DNA of 64,000 nt, taken from the NCBI GenBank assembly GCA_014529385.2, contig CM043953.1:63624372-63688371 (forward strand). Reading direction: 5' to 3'. This DNA comes from Adiantum capillus-veneris (taxonomy: Eukaryota; Streptophyta; Polypodiopsida; Polypodiales; Pteridaceae). Positions 21,851-33,335 of the stretch are shown in pieces. The position numbers were made by a program, and so were the translations under genes. The number at the start of each line of letters is the position of its first letter. Position 1 is the first letter of the stretch. Below the pieces are notes generated by a model. It saw only the letters and a program-made list of their open reading frames with translations, ran no database searches and was not told where the DNA came from.

Positions 21851-24800
21851 CAGTTGTGTGGTTGATCGGAACACGGTTTCACAGGAGGTTCAATAAAACC
21901 AAGAGTAACATCTTGATTTTCCACATTGTTGTCCATTAGTAACCAGCTTGTGTTACTGATTCCTATCCTATCATTGTGTGTAGAATCGAGTTAGAACACA
22001 CACGAGTATTCAAAAACGAGTTATCACACAAAGATATACCCTAATGAGTACTTCTTTTCACTTTCCCTGAAAGTTAGTTGCTAACATACTCATCAGCCAA
22101 GTTTAAGTCCTTGACTTGTTTTCCAATTTCAGTAGTAGTAAACAACCCCACCATCACTAGTGTTCAAGGTTGAGAACTTGATTTATACATGAAGAGACTA
22201 CACCTAGTCTCAACCATGCTTTAACTTTATAAGCAAACTCCAAGTAGAGCAATAAATGCTTACTAATTGGATCGCGTAGTGCTAACGTACGCACTTGCAT
22301 ATCCTTTTAGCACAAGATTACACTTTGTAATCTGTATATCATCTTGGATAAGTACGGAGGTGTGTTCTCCCCACGATTTAGAGGCAGTCGTTCTAGATGG
22401 CAAGTAAACGGGGATCACAATATCGTACCACATTGCTGAGGAATCAACAATTAACTGAATAACCATCGTGGTTATCTTGGAAGATCTACAAGCACCCAAA
22501 CCGAGCCATGACCTCTATTGGTGATTGGTAGACCGAAAAGTAAACTCATTGAGATAATGCACACCGAGTGCAGAAGGTTTCATAAGCAACGACTTGATGA
22601 ATACGCATGCCGTTCCAAATCATCCTTTGCTAAACACTAGGGCCCATAACACCTAGTGTGCATGCATTTAGCAAAAAACAAATCTGAACCTGTATATCCA
22701 TGGTGATCCGTGCCAATACTTATGGCAAATGTGATGCGCCTAGCACACATTAAAAGGAATGTAAATAGTTCTGAACTAAATACTTTCAGTTGCAAATCTA
22801 GCTGAAATGTCTGACAATAGAAGGTGAAACATTGATCACTTCTAGGTACAGACCATGAAACTTTTTCGTCAACAACTTATAGCCTTGCTATATGTATAAA
22901 CAACCATCCATAATGTTGTTTAGTAGTACTTGTACGTGAACAAGTCATGCTAAGTATCCGACAATTTTTGGCCACTGAAATTTCTCCTGATACGTTGTGC
23001 TGAAAATGGTCTCTAAAATAGATGTGACCAGCACCTAGGGACTTTGTCGTGACACATAATTGAAATAATGGCGCCAGTGTCAGTCCAGAGACTCATATTC
23101 TCCACATGTGGAATATGTTTCATGTGAGGATTTGTAAAAAAGAACATTCATCAAGTACAAGATGTACTTGTGTGTGGAGGTAACTCTAAACACCCTGCGA
23201 GCGACAAGAGTGAGAGGGACCCTCATTCATTGCTCCACACTGGCTAAATTGAACTCCTTGAGTCTCTAGACCATGTTGTACAACATGTGCCAAATTGAAT
23301 CCTACGAGTGGATTCATAACAGCATAATGTACTTTGGACACTACGGCCCAAAATACTTGTTTTATCATGCCCTTGGCATGGCCCTGGGGATTGAACTGAA
23401 AGTTCATACCCATATGCAAATGCAGAGGAGTACGTCTCACTCTTGTGAAAAAATCAAGCAACATTGCACTGAGAACCCTGGGTGTTGCTGTCGCAATCCA
23501 ACCCCGCTGGGAAAAATCTACGAAGTCAAACCACTTGGTAAGACCTTTTGTAGAAACTGCTCAACTAGCAGGTGTGATAGTAATCAATCTAGTTAACCGT
23601 GTACATAATAATGAGAATTAAGTTGGAGAAGTCAAAGTTGGCCGCTATGGCGTGGTAGATTGTGGAATTATTTCTTTGAAAGTATAACAGGAAGAGATCA
23701 ACTTGTGATCCTCACCCGTGAAAAGTCTAGCTTGTATGGACAGCCATGCTGTCGCCACGGTATGTTGCATCTAAAATCCATGGTAGAATTGAGTTGAGTT
23801 GAGTTCATGGTTATCAAAACTCAATGCAAGTGTCACACTGAAACTATGTCATGCAAAAATGACACCATAAACCTCCGGAATGACAAGACGCTTGCTTGTC
23901 CATTAACGTCGTTGTGTAGTCCAGCGGGTAGATCTGTTCGGTCTTAAGAACAATCCCCCAAGGAATGCCAACCGTTGGTTCATACCAAAGATCTGACAAT
24001 GACTCTTAGTCAGCATGTGTGGCTCATAGCCCTTATGGCCACTAGTGTTCAATCGACGAAACGATGAAGACTAATGTAGAGGGCGTCGTGCCCAATTTCT
24101 AGCACCTTGGCTCATGCTTAAGTGACGAGTTTGTATATGTTATGTCCAATCTATGTCCTCTTACGCATCTTATGCCGGACTTACAGCTTATCCTATAAGC
24201 ATGCAACAATCTGCCTATATAACAGTCTCATCGAGAGAGGGAACATAAAACATTAGCCACAACGTGACCCTCTTACCATGTATGGGGTCGTGACTTTAGA
24301 AAAATGACTTAATATGGCACTTTGCCTATGAAATAAGTTGAAATTTTAGGTTCGTTTTAGTGTTGTTGTGTGTTGATAGGAACCAACAATCATATTAATA
24401 ATCCATCCTTAGTCTGTCCTTGACAGAGTTGTGAGTGTGATAGCGGAAGCGTAATCTCGGAAGCGATGGAATCCAGGCCACCTGGTTAGCATGCCGTGCA
24501 GACTGATTTCTAAGCCCTTGGCGAGAGTGATGGCCTCCAATGTGAGAGCCATAACCATTAGTGCCTTGTACATTTGCAATTGGTAGGGATTCTATGAGGT
24601 GATGTTCCCTATTTTGCCAGTTTTTCAAACTTTTGTGCCACTGCTCGTGATTCCTAGTCATTGGGCAGTACTTTGGTACAAGGGAGAAGCCTTGCTTCGT
24701 AAAAAATTGTCAAAGGACTTTGCTTTGTACAAAAGCATTAGTTTCCAATGTAAATGTATAAACATGGAAAAATAAACAATATTGAACAGGATCTAACTTG

Positions 24801-26844
24801 GTCATCCTGCTGTAACCAGTTGTCTTGAGATGTCGGAAGAAACATTTGCTCAAATGTAGATCATAACCATCTCCGTTGCACGAGAGAAAGTTGGTCTAAA
24901 ATTTCCTACAGGCATATGGAGAAATTCCCCAAAAGAGTGTGCGCATAGCCTATACCCGAAACGGAAAAAATCTCAATGCAAGAGTCCTAAATTAAAGCCT
25001 TGCTTCACGTAAATGTGTTTGTGTGGAGAGCCAACGGATGTGGCTACGGATATCATGACAAAATTTAATAGACTGTGTTGAGCAATTTCAATCGAAATTA
25101 ACCAGTACTGTGTGGTAAACATTCTCCATCAGCGTATAGAAACCGTGACAAGGAGTCGGCCATGCCGAGCAACTTGCTTTCTTCAACAGGTGCAGTAAAA
25201 GGCCTTGCATGTCTCCTTGAGATTCCAAAACATTGCAAGAGTGCTATGCTGTTGCATCCAAACTGAATCACTGAGAAGCCGTGCTATAGAGCAAGGTGGT
25301 TGGTACTCAAGCCATGCTTCATTCCAATCCTTAACCCAATCAGATTTTTGGTGCTTACAGTAATTGTCACAAGCCATGCTTGTGATGTGTAGGCCTAAAA
25401 TGTATGCATGTCTATTGCATGTCGTAGCTATCAAGCAGATGCTCCATAAGCAAAAATCAACTACGTAAATCAACTGTGTACCTTATTAAGTACACTTACC
25501 GACGAAGCTTGCCACCGGAGAATCTAACAAGTCGTCTGCAAGAAGAAAACCAAGAACTGATTTTCTAGATACTGATGTTTGCTTCAATAGACATGGTCAA
25601 CAATGGATTCGAATTCACCATTGCAAATTGCCTGCTGCTTAGCATTTAAAATAATAATCAGCCTTGCCCATCACCGATACATTATAAGGCACAGGCCATG
25701 CTGAGTTGGGTCTATTACTAGACAATCTTGCCTTGTAAAAACCTGTGTAGAGGTTATCTCTATTGGAGCCATGCTCCTTAGTCCAAATCATTGTAATGAC
25801 TACCAAGATTGGAAGTAATATGTTGACCTTGGTCATACTAGACCCGTAGATGATTTCTCTAGACACCATGGCCAAGAACAACATAAGAACATAGTCTTGC
25901 AATACAATTATATACATAAAACGATGAAAATTGCAAGAACTTGAAATTGCGAACCTGATAATGTGTTCGTGTCCCTGCCAAGATCAAGAACTTTCTTCAC
26001 CATCGACGCCTTATGTGATGTCTGTGAAATACTTGCATCAACATGCCTATAAATCGTGTTGGCTTGGTTCAATAGATGCCTTATTTCCTGCGGCCGAGGT
26101 CCTTGTCCAGGTTGCACCAATAGGATTGCATGCTCTGCCAATCCTATCAAATCTTCCCAAAAACTGTATGCTTACCTTCATGCCCTTGCATGACACAATT
26201 TTGTCGTATACCCCCCCACTCCATCCGTGGATATCACCATCGGAATGGTTTGTGTGTACTCCATGCCATGAACGGCCATGATCGAATAAAGGCTCTATTG
26301 TTGGGACGTCATCCTAAAACTCAGCAGCTCATCGGCCTCGGACCGCTGAGCTTGGCCAAGCAAGAGGGCAAAACAGTGAGGGGTGTGTGCCCGGGGTGGA
26401 CATACCCCCTTACTTAGGGTTTAGATTTAAAAAAACCCCAACCTACGCTCTGGGCGCCCGCGTATAAACAAGAAAAAAAAAAACCTCAAACCTGCGTTGC
26501 CATGGGGGGCCGCCATCGCGCTGCCTTCTTTGCAAGCCGGGAGCATTGTGATGCTCCACAGATGTCGAGCCCGTGTCGGGAATTTCTCCCCATGGCCTTG
26601 CGACCCTGACAAGCCGGCCCTGGCTTGAATTGGTGAAGGTCGAATTCGGTCCTCTTCTCGGCCCAAGCCTCCGTGCACGCAGGTCTTCGATCGCTTCCTC
26701 GGCTTGTCAAGCAGCTATGCACACGCCGTGACCCCAACCCCGGTTTGTATGTAGCCAAGAACTCTACGGCCTTCATCTTCCCAAGGCCCTTGGCCACGCC
26801 CTCCATAGATCTCAAGAGAGAGATTGCTTTCCTCTTCGATTCAG

Positions 26845-26904
<60 letters not shown>

Positions 26905-26988
26905 TCTCCATGATTCTTCATGAACGACCGAGAGAGAAAGAGAGGGAGAGATGCACGAGGCCCCCTTCCTCCATAGCTCTTCCCCCTG
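21851..26988. other. Non-coding interior of the short-LTR element
   Basis: I find no retroelement domain on either strand. Short minus frames (for example 22263-22499 and 24395-24661) and plus frames lack motifs. The segment at 26.42-26.91 kb is GC-rich and contains (GA)n at about 26847-26900, with an open minus frame of 141 codons running through it. Confidence 0.5.
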
Positions 26989-26990
26989 AG

Positions 26991-27002
26991 CTCCGATACC
27001 AA
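26991..27002 (-). other. Primer-binding site (TGGTATCGGAG)
   Basis: Adjacent to the 5' LTR edge on the minus strand, and one mismatch from the initiator tRNA-Met type PBS. It fixes the element orientation. Confidence 0.85.
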
Positions 27003-27146
27003 TGTTAGACAAGGGGAACTAGAACCGAGGAGTCCACCACCCAACCACCCAGTATATAGCATGGCCCCTGGCCCTTTGCTCCTAGTTGGACTCCCTTTCC
27101 ACACTGCCTTGCCCTTGTCTAGTCCGGCCTTGCCGGTGTCCTGACA
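27003..27146 (-). repeat. 5' LTR (144 bp)
   Basis: Partner of 21599-21751. It is followed by the target duplication CAGCA. Confidence 0.92.
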
Positions 27147-27151
27147 CAGCA
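27147..27151. repeat. Target site duplication CAGCA, right copy
   Basis: Matches 21594-21598. Confidence 0.9.
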
Positions 27152-27289
27152 AAAGGAAACAGCCCTCTCTGCCCAAAGTAAGAGTGCACAAGCGACCGCA
27201 CTCCACCTACAAGCTGACGCTAAAGTGCCAGTGTATGGCAATTAGCAAAATTGTAAGAATAACATAACTTGTTAACATGAGTCGAAAAC

Positions 27290-27625
27290 TGTAAAACCAT
27301 AAACATAACCTGTGTGCCATACCATAACCATCACACGATTTCTATACCATCATAGCAAAACCATAACCATCACCTGAACCAAAACCATAACCATAACCTT
27401 GCACAACCATAACCATAACCATAACCATAGCACGATTGCTATACCATCATAGAAAAACCATAACCATCACCTGAACCAAAATCAAAACCATAACCATAAC
27501 CTTGCACAACCATAACAAAACCATAACCATAGCACGATTGCCAAAACCATAACCTTGCACAACCATAACTATAAACCATAAACATAAGTTGAGTGTCAAA
27601 CCTTAACCATACCATAAACATAAGT
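27290..27625. repeat. Degenerate (CCATAA/CCATAAC)n minisatellite
   Basis: Dozens of CCATAAC-like units are arranged in longer blocks such as CCATAACCTTGCACAACCATAACC and CACGATTGCTATACCATCATAG, each present two or three times. It lies inside the CACTA element, 3' of its ORFs. Confidence 0.85.
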
Positions 27626-27829
27626 ACTACAAAACTGTACATATGCCAGAGGTCAATGAGTGAGAAGCCCTCATGGTAATGCCTCCCAATCGACGTCCTC
27701 TCCCTCCTCTTCCAGCTGGGTCAAAAGGGCCACAAGTCCATGCTTGTACCCATACTTCTCCTCTTGGCATGTCGAAAGGCGCTTCACGGCAACTTCCTGC
27801 AAAATTATGGTTAATCATTAGATAAATTT

Positions 27830-28591
27830 TCAAATAACATATATACTATCAATAATTAAAAACATACGTATAATACTTACAAACTCATGTCGAAGCGTAT
27901 TGTAGCCTCCACTCCCAAGATGTGACGGTCCAACAGACTCCAAACGTGCTCTGGCTGTATCTCTCTGCTGCTGAAAGCTATTGGGATTGTCTTGTGTCTC
28001 TCGTGCAATCCCAATCCACTCCTCTGCATCCAACCATGCCGGCTTGGGATGATCGTCGTTGAATTTGTCTTTGGCCTCTGACCAACGGTGTGACATTGTG
28101 GACCTCGCCACACTCAAAATCCAGGCGTTCGTGACCTTGTCGTACCCCTCTGCTGGCTTGTACTCTCTCTGAATGGTATCAACAATGTAATTCTTTCTCT
28201 CAAGATGGAGATTTTCCCAAATCTCCATCATAGTATGACCAAATTGAATCATATAGAGTTGTCAAATCCTCTGTCGCATTTCCTTTCCCACCCTATCTGC
28301 CACAACAGCCCCATCCCTGCTCCTGTACACCTTGCTAGGATCATGCTCGTGTGATCCCCAATGTGTACGTGGTGTGCCCATCGGTGAACTATCTACTGAA
28401 GAGAGTGGTGGGCGCTCTCTCAGTGGTGTGGATGCATCAATAGAACCGCTACCACAACAACCACCACCTCCAGAAGGACGGCCACGTCGTTCTCGAGGAT
28501 GAACCACCCGTTGATGTAGATGGCACTCTGTTGCACTCTGAAGTGCTTTCCATGCAATCACAAAGCTCCATATTTTTGATACCGCAGCCAC
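27830..28591 (-). pseudogene. CACTA second ORF, plant En/Spm-type transposase family
   Basis: Two adjoining minus frames. The upstream one (28591-28262) has a basic and serine/glycine-rich region. The downstream one (28252-27830) reads NYIVDTIQREYKPAEGYDKV, then SHRWSEAKDKFNDDHPKPAWL and EEWIGIARETQDN. The W..AK..F....P.W......W..... pattern matches the plant transposase family associated with En/Spm elements (TNPA or PTTA-like, DNA-binding role). A frame break separates the halves. Its order relative to TNP2 is normal for CACTA elements. Confidence 0.65.
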
Positions 28592-28819
28592 AAAATTGAA
28601 ACTGACTAAAAGTTATTACAGCAAACTAATTTTCATGTACAGCTCGAAAAGGAAGTTGTGAAATGTACATGCCAATTGCAACCCCTTGACATCTCCTCTT
28701 CCTCTTCAGTAATCAACACTCCACTCCTCTTTGCCTCTGAGAGTGTCGCATCTAACCACCACCATGTTGGAAAGTCAAGCAATTTTTGAAGATGGTCTGG
28801 AAAAGGAAGGTTTCTAGTT

Positions 28820-31573
28820 TCACGATTGTGCTTGAATTAAAGGTGATGTGTCAAACGTTGTTGCTTTTCCCCTTCGTACCTCTCTAGCCACTTTTGCATG
28901 ATGTCTGAGTTGAGAAGGCAAAATCTCATAACCCTTTTCTCGCATTGTGATGTCCATCTTCCTAACGATGCCTTGTCCCTGCGGCTCGTCCCCTGTCACC
29001 TTGACGTTGACCTTAGTAGTCCACATTCGGGGCATCTCTGGATCAATTGAGACAAAAAATTCACTGATGAGGACAAGAGACTCTTATACAAGCCATCCTT
29101 TGGTCATGCTACCCTCGGGGTGAGCCCTTTGACGAACAAATCCCTTTAAAGTCTTCATAAATCTTCTCCAAGAAGAACATCCACCTGCTATGGACCACGC
29201 CAACAACTGCAACTTCATCGACCACATGCACAAGTACATGCATTTGGATGGTAAGAATGTTTGTTGGAAAGTACTTCTCCACCATGCACACTGCTTCAAT
29301 AGCATTGAAGCGTGTTGCATCGATGATGTCTTCTCTTATCTCTTTTGAACTAATCCAGCGTACCAACTCACTGATTTTGTAGATTGTTCTTCTAATGTCA
29401 TCTGTCAAACAACCCTTTATGGAAATTGGTAAGATGAACTGTAAAAATTTGTGCCAATCGTGGGACTTAAGACCACTGAGATTGTCATCTCTTGTAAAAG
29501 CCGTTTTCAAACATCGCATGCACCCTGTGGGAGTCTTGAATGAAGATATAGTTTTCTTCACTTGTTGCTCTTGTGGGCAACTCAGAACCCATGGACCTTT
29601 TGGTATAGACCACTTTCCATCGGGCTTAAGTCGAGGCCACATCTCTGGCATTCGACCCACAGCTTGTAGGTCATCTCTTTGGGCCTTGCTCTCCCTTTTT
29701 CCAGTGATGATGTCTTCCAGATGATCTCCCCCACATTCTTGAAGATGTGCATTGGGTCGAGCAAATGATTAATCAGCAGATCACTCCAATACGGGAGATC
29801 ATGGAAAAAGAAAGTCTTTTCATTCTAGGTGACATCCAATCTCCCCTCTCTAGCCACATGTTTTTCCAATCGCTCCCTTTCAGTGGATGCATATCATGTT
29901 TGCATATGTTTGGTCCACGTAGCGCATGTCCTTCAGACAAAAATTTACCATGCTCCTCGTAAACTGTCTTGCTCAAATGCTCAGAGCGGCAGAAGCCAAG
30001 TCGAGGACCACATTTTGGACATGCATGGTTGCCCGAGTAACTCAAGCCTGAAACATCACATATTAATATTTAAAAGCATTGACATAGCCATGAATCACAT
30101 GTGTGTGAGGGTTTTAAAGGCACTTACCTGAGCACTCACCGAACCGTGGCCAATCGTGCATGGTCCACATGAGAATGCCTTACACATGTACATTCCGTCG
30201 TTTGATTGGTTGAGACATATCAACCACATCGATTCCTGTCCACAAGATTTGGAGCTCTTCTATAAGTGGTGCCAGATAGACTTCCGTGTTCTTTGCTTTG
30301 TACGTTCCTGGGATGATCAATGACAACAACATATGGCCCTTCTTGATAGCGAGCCATGGTGGAAGATTATAATTAACCAGAAAAATAGGCCACGCGCTCC
30401 ATGACGAACTCCGTAATCCGAATGGGTTTACTCCGTCCATTGCCAGACCAAAGCGGATACATCGAGGCTTGTTCTTAAATGTAGGCCAACTTTCCTCTAT
30501 GTGCTTCCATGCACGAGAGTCAGCAGGTACCCGCATAACATCATCTGTCGATCTATTATTTGAGTGCCATGTCATCAAGGTGGCTATGGACTTGCACCTG
30601 AACATGCTCTTTGTTCTTGGAAGGATAGGAAAGTGTCGACGGACCTTTGCTGGGATAAATTTTCCCTGTGTATCCTCCCTGTACCTGTTTGATCCACAAT
30701 TGGGACACTGTTCCAGGTTTGCATACTCATTGCGAAAAAGTATACAATCATTAGGACATGCATGTATTTTCTGATAATCCAAGCCCAAATTAGTAAGAAG
30801 CTTTTTAGTGGCGGCTGGATGGGTAGGGAGCATGTGATTCCCTTCTGGCAAGATTCGCTCATTCAGCAACGTGATGTTACATGAACAAGTCAGCCCTTTG
30901 ATCACTTTATATGAACTGTAATTTGCACTTTACCATGCTTAGGATAAATATGTTTACCTGAAAAGCTCTGGACTGAGGCGTCAGACCAACCATAGACAGA
31001 CTGCAAATTAAGCATTGCCAATGCGGTACGGAGAACTGAGATTTTTGCACCAGTGTAGAGCGGCATGCGTGCAAGACTTTGCATCATCTCACCCTCCTCA
31101 TCATTGCTATCATGCCATCAATATGAATGGGATGGCTGAGGTTGGTCCACAGTACTGCATTCAATGTTGTCGCCTTCTATGTTGGAATCCATCTCAAAGA
31201 ACGCGTCCAACATCTGCTCCATCTCTACTTCTTGAAATGCCGCTTCAGATATTGGTTGGGAGGACTCAGTCGATGGCTGCTCGTTTGAAAATCGTCTTCT
31301 TTGGGATGAAGTTGGAGCAATATCTACTTGCGGACTTGACCTTCAATCTCTAGACCATGAGATCGATAACGCACGTCTTTTACTTGCTCTATCGGAAAGA
31401 GACCGTGATTGCGTATGTGTTGGTCGCAGATTTTGACCTTCAATCTCTAGACCATGAGATCGATAACGCACATCTTTTACTTGCTCTTTCGGAAAGAGAC
31501 CGTGATTGCGTATGTGTTGGTCGCAGATTTTTCGTTTTCGAAAGATTTGATGCTTGCAAGCGCACATGGACAC
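28820..31573 (-). pseudogene. CACTA TNP2-type transposase, broken into several frames
   Basis: Minus-strand pieces run in family order. The N-terminal transposase-associated zinc-binding region (CACKH..., DQHIRNHGLF) is at about 31.57-31.4 kb. PLYTGAKISVL and YGWSDASVQSF are at about 31.05 kb. The core (KIHACPNDCILFRNEYANL, CPNCGSNRY, RCIRFGLAMDGVNPFG, NLPPWLAIKKGHMLLSLI) spans 30.90-30.18 kb. GNHACPKCGPRLGFC and LDPMHIFKNVGEIIW are at 30.05-29.7 kb. A DUF4218-like region (FTRDDNLSGLKSHDWHKFL, FPTNILTIQMHVLVHVVDE) lies at about 29.5-29.1 kb. Frameshifts occur near 30.9, 29.7 and 29.15 kb; some may be introns. A tandem duplication of about 97 bp disrupts the N-terminal region. TNP2 catalyses excision and insertion; this copy cannot make a full protein. 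Confidence 0.88.
31338..31531. repeat. Tandem duplication of about 97 bp inside the TNP2 N-terminal region
   Basis: Two nearly identical copies begin GACCTTCAATCTCTAGACC at 31338 and 31435. The period is not a multiple of three, so the duplication itself shifts the transposase frame. Confidence 0.9.
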
Positions 31574-31648
31574 ACCATCCTATTGTCCATAAGTTACCAA
31601 TGATGCAACAAATAATAAAAACACTCTAGTTGTTATAACTACAAGCTT

Positions 31649-32100
31649 TAATAACCTCACATTCTCTAGCCAGGCCCGATCCCCGCACACCTCGGTCTAG
31701 AGGTGCACAGAGATTAAGACCATAGGGTAATAATCTCGTCTTTATTGGTCAATGACTATAAATTAAAGTTCTTGAAGTCTGTGTGCACTTTTGAAGTCCG
31801 ATTGCATTTTTTCAACTATTTTTTGCTAGCTCTAACAACCTCACATTCTCTAGCTAGCAGGCCTGATCCCCGCACATCTTGGTCTAGAGGTGCACGGAGA
31901 TTAGGACCACAGGGTAATAATCTCGTCTTTATTGGTCAATGACTATATATTAAGGTTCTTTCAGTCTGTGTACACTTTTGAAGTCCGATTGCACTTTTCT
32001 AGAAGTACACGAGTCACTTCGAAGTCCGATTGCTTTGAAGTACACGCATCATATTCAAAGTCCGTTTGTGTTTTCTCGACTATTATGCCGGCGATAGCTC
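31649..32100. repeat. Direct repeats of about 182 bp, with GAAGTCCGATTGC sub-repeats
   Basis: TAACCTCACATTCTCTAGC begins copies near 31651 and 31836. Each copy contains a GATCCCCGCACA..T.GGTCTAGAGGTGCAC block and GGGTAATAATCTCGTCTTTATTGGTCAATGACTAT. GAAGTCCGATTGC-like phrases follow, and they recur on the far side of the hairpin array near 33135-33390. Confidence 0.85.
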
Positions 32101-32158
32101 TAACCTAACATAATATATAACCTAAACCTAACATAACATAACCTAGCATAAAAACAAC
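32101..32158. repeat. Short (CTAAC)-type tract preceding the hairpin array
   Basis: TAACCTAACATAATATATAACC-like pentamer repeats, the same family as 32821-33335. Confidence 0.8.
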
Positions 32159-32820
32159 ACAATGGTGAGGCGTTTAGCAAAACGACAAGCCATAGATCTT
32201 GCCCACAATGCATATGCAATGTGGGCAAGCTCTATGGCTTGCCAATTTGGCAAACGCCTCACCATTGTGTTGCTTTTAGAGTTGCGAAGTGATTTTATGG
32301 CCTGAAAACCGCTCGCAGACATATAGACAACACCATGGCAAGCCGTTGGCAATATGGCAAGCCATAGAGCTTGCCCACAATGCATATGCCTTGTGGGCAA
32401 GCTTTATGGCTTGCCGTATTGCCAAATGGATTGCCATTGTGTTGTTTTTAGGGGCACGAGGTAATTTTAGCGCTTGAAAATCGCTCGCAAACATATAGAC
32501 AACACCATGGCGAGCCGTTCGGCAATACGGCAAGCCATAAAGCTTTCCCACAATGCTTATGCATTGTAAGCAAGATCTATGGCTTGCCGTATTGCCAAAC
32601 AGCTCGCCATGGTGCTATTTTAGGACTTGAAATCCGCTCGCGGACATATAAACAACACAATGGCGAGCCGTGGCCAATACGGAAAGCCATAGAGCTTGCC
32701 CACAATGCATATGTATTGTGGGTAAGCTTTATGGATTGCTGTATTGAGGAACTAAACGCCATTGTGTTGTTTTTAATATGTGTTGTGGGTAAGCTCTATA
32801 GCTTGCCGTATTGTCGAACG
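32151..32820. repeat. Tandem array of four and a half long hairpins
   Basis: Four imperfect palindromes of about 120 bp, with arms of about 55-60 bp, lie at about 32154-32273, 32326-32446, 32499-32620 and 32650-32775. A half unit follows at about 32780-32820. Each arm carries AACAACACAATGG, then GCAATACGGCAAGCCATAGA and GCTTGCCCACAATGCAT. Spacers of about 30-55 bp share TTGAAAATCGCTCGCAAACATATA-like sequence. The centre-to-centre period is about 172, 172 and 150 bp. No coding potential is recognised. Confidence 0.92.
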
Positions 32821-33335
32821 TAGCTTAACTTAACTTAACCTAATGTAGCTTTACCTAACATAATGTAACATAACGTAACGTAACTTAACCTAAATTAACA
32901 TATAAGATAACCTAACTTAACTTAACGTAGCTTAACCTAACCTAACCTAATATAATTTAACCTAACGTAGCTTAACTTAATCTAACTAACGTATAAGATA
33001 ACCTAACCTAACCTAACGTATAACCTAACATAACAACGTAGCTAAACTTAACATAACCTAACCTAATCTAACTTAACTTAATGTATATAACCTAACTTAT
33101 AACATCTACCTAACCTATAACCTAACCTAACCGAAGTCCGTTTGCGTTTACACAAGTCATTTTCGAAGTCCAATTGTGTTTTGACTACTATTAATTTGAT
33201 GCTAGTCTAACCTAACCTATAATCATTATGCCTAACCTATAATATAATTTAACCTAACGTAAAACCTATACCTAACCTAACTTAATGTAACCTATCTTAT
33301 AACATCTATCTAACATATAACCTAACCTAACCGAA
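32821..33335. repeat. Degenerate telomere-like pentamer repeat (CCTAA/CTTAA)n
   Basis: Long runs of AACCTAACCTAACGTAGCTTAACTTAA-like pentamers occur with frequent one-base variants (CCTAA, CTTAA, CATAA, CGTAA). They are interrupted near 33135-33195 by the GAAGTCCGTTTGCG block. This is not the canonical plant CCCTAAA heptamer. Confidence 0.9.

Larger units (their letters stand above)
21599..27146 (-). mobile_element. LTR retrotransposon with very short LTRs, mostly non-coding interior, nested in the CACTA element
   Basis: Direct repeats of 153 bp (21599-21751) and 144 bp (27003-27146) run from TGTTAGACAAGG to CTGACA and are flanked by CAGCA target duplications. In minus orientation a PBS (TGGTATCGGAGC) follows the 5' LTR, and a polypurine tract (TTAAGGGGGAGTAA) precedes the 3' LTR. 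The only pol trace seen is a C-terminal chromodomain-type tail beside the polypurine tract. The remaining roughly 5 kb shows no gag, protease, RT or integrase that I can recognise, so it is probably a non-autonomous derivative mobilised by a gypsy relative. Confidence 0.92.

Noticed and set aside
26673-27206. Overlapping frames around the GA tract and 5' LTR of the short-LTR element
   Set aside because: Open reading is produced by dinucleotide repeats; several frames on both strands are open at once and part lies in the LTR.
32151-32820. CRISPR-like array (regular repeats with spacers)
   Set aside because: The repeats are long palindromes, spacers are related to each other, and the context is a eukaryotic transposon.
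32821-33335. Interstitial telomere
   Set aside because: The unit is a degenerate pentamer, not the plant CCCTAAA heptamer, and it is interleaved with other satellite blocks.
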